In this document: in pieces, positions 62,558 through 64,000 of the stretch | How the letters are laid out: every line of letters starts with the position of its first letter | Position numbering within the stretch: the first letter of the stretch is position 1 | Assembly: GCF_024713945.1 (NCBI RefSeq) | Contig: NC_134685.1 | Location: forward strand, 2,785,001 to 2,849,000 | Source of the DNA: Dermatophagoides farinae | Lineage: Eukaryota; Arthropoda; Arachnida; Sarcoptiformes; Pyroglyphidae | Direction of reading: 5' to 3' | DNA length: 64,000 nt | Translations under genes and position numbers: made by a program | Notes under the pieces: generated by a model | What the model was told of the DNA's origin: nothing | Database searches by the model: none | What the model saw: the letters and a program-made list of their open reading frames with translations, nothing else

Positions 62558-62856
62558 TTTAAGGGGGATAGGAACTGTAGAGGGCGCAAAAAAAACGCAT
62601 TTTTTGTTAAATGATTGCTCTTCAATGAAACGTCCGAAGTTTTTGAAACTTACTTATGTAATTATTTAGGGTCCCTAGAATAATTTAACATAAACAAAAA
62701 ATAAAAAATATTTATACATCAATATGAAACAATCAGTTGAAAATCAGCTGTACAAAAAACATGGTCCGCGTGATATCTTAAGAACCGTAGCTCAGAATTT
62801 GATGAAATTTTCAGGAATTATGGACAGAATTAGCGGCTATCGTGAGTGACTAAATC
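62558..62856. repeat. Left arm of the inner palindrome
   Basis: This 299-bp arm starts TTTAAGGGGGATAGG and ends GTGACTAAATC. It is the inverse of 62977-63275 with roughly 90 percent identity by eye, and the spacer is 120 bp. Confidence 0.8.
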
Positions 62857-62976
62857 ATGGCTCACAACCGGATATTATGGCGGATATTAGCCTGAATGTG
62901 AAGAAAAAAACTGTTAATTTTTCAACCCTAAGTTTCAATTGGTCCAAAAATGCCCTTCTCCTTGGAGATATATAAC

Positions 62977-63275
62977 GATTTAGTCACTCACGATAACCAC
63001 TAATCCTGTCCATAATTCCCGAAAATTTCATCAAATTCCGAGCTACGGTTCTTAAGATATCACGCCGACCATGCTTTTTGAACAGCTGATTTTCAACTGA
63101 TTGTTTCATATTGATGTATAAATATTTTTTATTTTTTGTTTATGTTAAATTATTCTAGGACTCCAAAATAATTAAATAGGTAAATTTCAAAAATTTCGGA
63201 CGTTTCATTAAAGAGCAATCATTTAACAAAAAATGTGTTTTTTTTGCGCCCTCTATACTTCCTATCCCCCTTAAA
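62977..63275. repeat. Right arm of the inner palindrome
   Basis: This arm is the inverse partner of 62558-62856 and continues directly into the right CCGAAAAC-type inverted end. That continuity shows what the undisturbed left half should look like and supports the reading that the left half was split by an insertion. Confidence 0.8.
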
Positions 63276-63500
63276 GTTTAAGGGAACAAGCCATTTTCTA
63301 CGTTTTTGTTTTCGGGGTTTTTGTTTTCGGGGTAATTTTTTTTCGGGGTTTTTGTTTTCGGGATAATTTTTTTTCGGGATAATTTTTTTTCGGGGTTTTT
63401 GTTTTCGGGGTTTTTGTTTTCGGGATAATTTTTTTTCGGTCATTTGGTTTCGGCGTTTCGGTTTTCGGGGTTTTTGTTTTCGGGATTTTGACCTACAACC
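63271..63500. repeat. Right inverted repeat of the foldback element
   Basis: This 230-bp block is the inverse of 60445-60658. On this strand it reads TTAAAGTTTAAGGGAACAAG, then TTTTCGGGG-type units, and ends GACCTACAACC. The order of the short units is not identical to the left end. Confidence 0.85.
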
Positions 63501-63509
63501 TAAAATTTC
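63501..63509. repeat. Right 9-bp target-site duplication (TAAAATTTC)
   Basis: An exact copy of the 9-mer at 60436-60444, immediately outside the right inverted end. Confidence 0.85.
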
Positions 63510-64000
63510 ATGATTATTACAAACATTTCTGATTCTTTCTCTTTATTTGTTCGTTCGTTAGTTTTTATTCTTATTCTTGTTCGTCGGATTGAACTGAATG
63601 CTATATTCAATTCTGATGATTAGAAATAGATAGAATAGAAATTGATTTCTTTTGAGGATTCATTCTGATTCTTTTTTTCTTTTGATGATTATAATTTTTA
63701 TTGAATAGTGATGATGATGATGATGATGATGATAAACACAAGAATCATGTTGAAATTAGAATGAATTAGTAGAAGAAGGAAGAATAATTCTAATATGCTC
63801 CATGAATAAAGAGAAAGAAAGAGAGAGAATCAACCATCAAATATATGGACAAAAACAGATAATAAGAAGAAAAAAACGAATTTTTTTCATGCTTTTTCTT
63901 TATATTGTGCCTTGGGAATTTCCGATCAATGGACAAACAAACAAACAAACAGGAGAGATAAAAATCGAAATACCATTAAAGTGGGCCAATTTTATCATCA
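63510..64000. other. Right edge, noncoding
   Basis: AT-rich DNA with (GAT)n at 63709-63731, a GA run near 63810-63827 and (ACAA)n at 63935-63950. I see no gene in these 491 bases. Confidence 0.45.

Larger units (their letters stand above)
60445..63500. mobile_element. Foldback-type DNA element with nested retroelement insertion
   Basis: This 3,056-bp element starts GGTTGTAGG, ends with its exact inverse CCTACAACC and is flanked by the same 9-bp repeat. The inverted ends are long (214 bp left, 230 bp right) and built of tandem CCGAAAACAAAAA and CCGAAAAAAAATTAT units, differing in unit number. Inside is a large palindrome (62558-63275) with arms of about 299 bp and a 120-bp loop. If the 1.9-kb retroelement stretch between the left end and the palindrome is taken out, a symmetric element of about 1.16 kb remains. 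No transposase is visible, so it is non-autonomous. Drosophila FB elements also have repeat-built inverted ends and 9-bp duplications and are linked to MULEs; that family is the best guess. The perfect target duplication suggests insertion that is not ancient, while the arms differ by about 10 percent. Confidence 0.82.

Noticed and set aside
63219-63443. Open frame repeating RKQKPRK units
   Set aside because: It is a translation of the tandem units in the right inverted end of the foldback element, not a protein.
1-64000. CRISPR array, prokaryotic operon or phage content
   Set aside because: Spliced animal genes throughout; the tandem repeats are microsatellites without unique spacers.

Overview
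The window is nuclear DNA of a small-genome arthropod. It is AT-rich and full of (GAT)n, (CAA)n, (CA)n and homopolymer tracts. Introns are mostly 55-100 bp with GT..AG ends, and genes sit close together on both strands. Animal-type fatty-acid synthase, an arthropod CCHamide neuropeptide precursor and an ELOVL elongase point to an arthropod. The compact genes and the D/N/Q/H-rich proteins suggest an acariform (astigmatid-type) mite; that placement is inference.

Layout: the 3' part of fatty-acid synthase (1-2208, +); a calpain-5/6-type protein without catalytic residues (2825-5309, -); SPT2 histone chaperone (6534-8450, -); a mucin-like single-pass membrane protein (8987-10204, +); a secreted protein (10313-11308, -); a divergent small GTPase (12233-13447, +); a secreted acidic protein (14373-15362, +); the CCHamide precursor (15898-16693, -); a PPM1G-like phosphatase (18621-19724, -); a GNAT-domain protein (19810-24130, -); LACTB (24658-26116, -); an AT-hook/C2H2 zinc-finger protein (27249-30298, +); an ELOVL elongase (30473-31406, -); a winged-helix plus nucleoside-phosphorylase-fold protein (32958-34512, -); an unrecognised protein (35230-36455, -) with possible alternative leader exons upstream; a repeat-rich gene desert (to 44157); TXNL1 (44158-45167, +); a second desert; an SLC9-type Na+/H+ exchanger with a 3.2-kb intron (48737-56197, +); and a peptide-type GPCR (56995-59343, -).

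The most unusual feature is at the right end (60445-63500). It is a foldback-type mobile element with 214/230-bp inverted ends built of CCGAAAAC-like repeats, a flanking 9-bp direct repeat (TAAAATTTC), and an inner palindrome with 299-bp arms. About 1.9 kb of decayed retroelement sequence (Copia-type gag/protease pieces plus another zinc-knuckle remnant) appears to have inserted into it, flanked by a 5-bp repeat. The 9-bp duplication and repeat-built ends resemble Foldback/Mutator-like elements.

The genes do not form a single pathway. Two act in fatty-acid synthesis and elongation (FASN, ELOVL), two in peptide signalling (the CCHamide precursor and a peptide-type GPCR not shown to be its receptor), and the rest are housekeeping or uncharacterised. 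Several convergent pairs are separated by only 108-800 bp, and several genes are divergent, which suggests shared promoter intervals.
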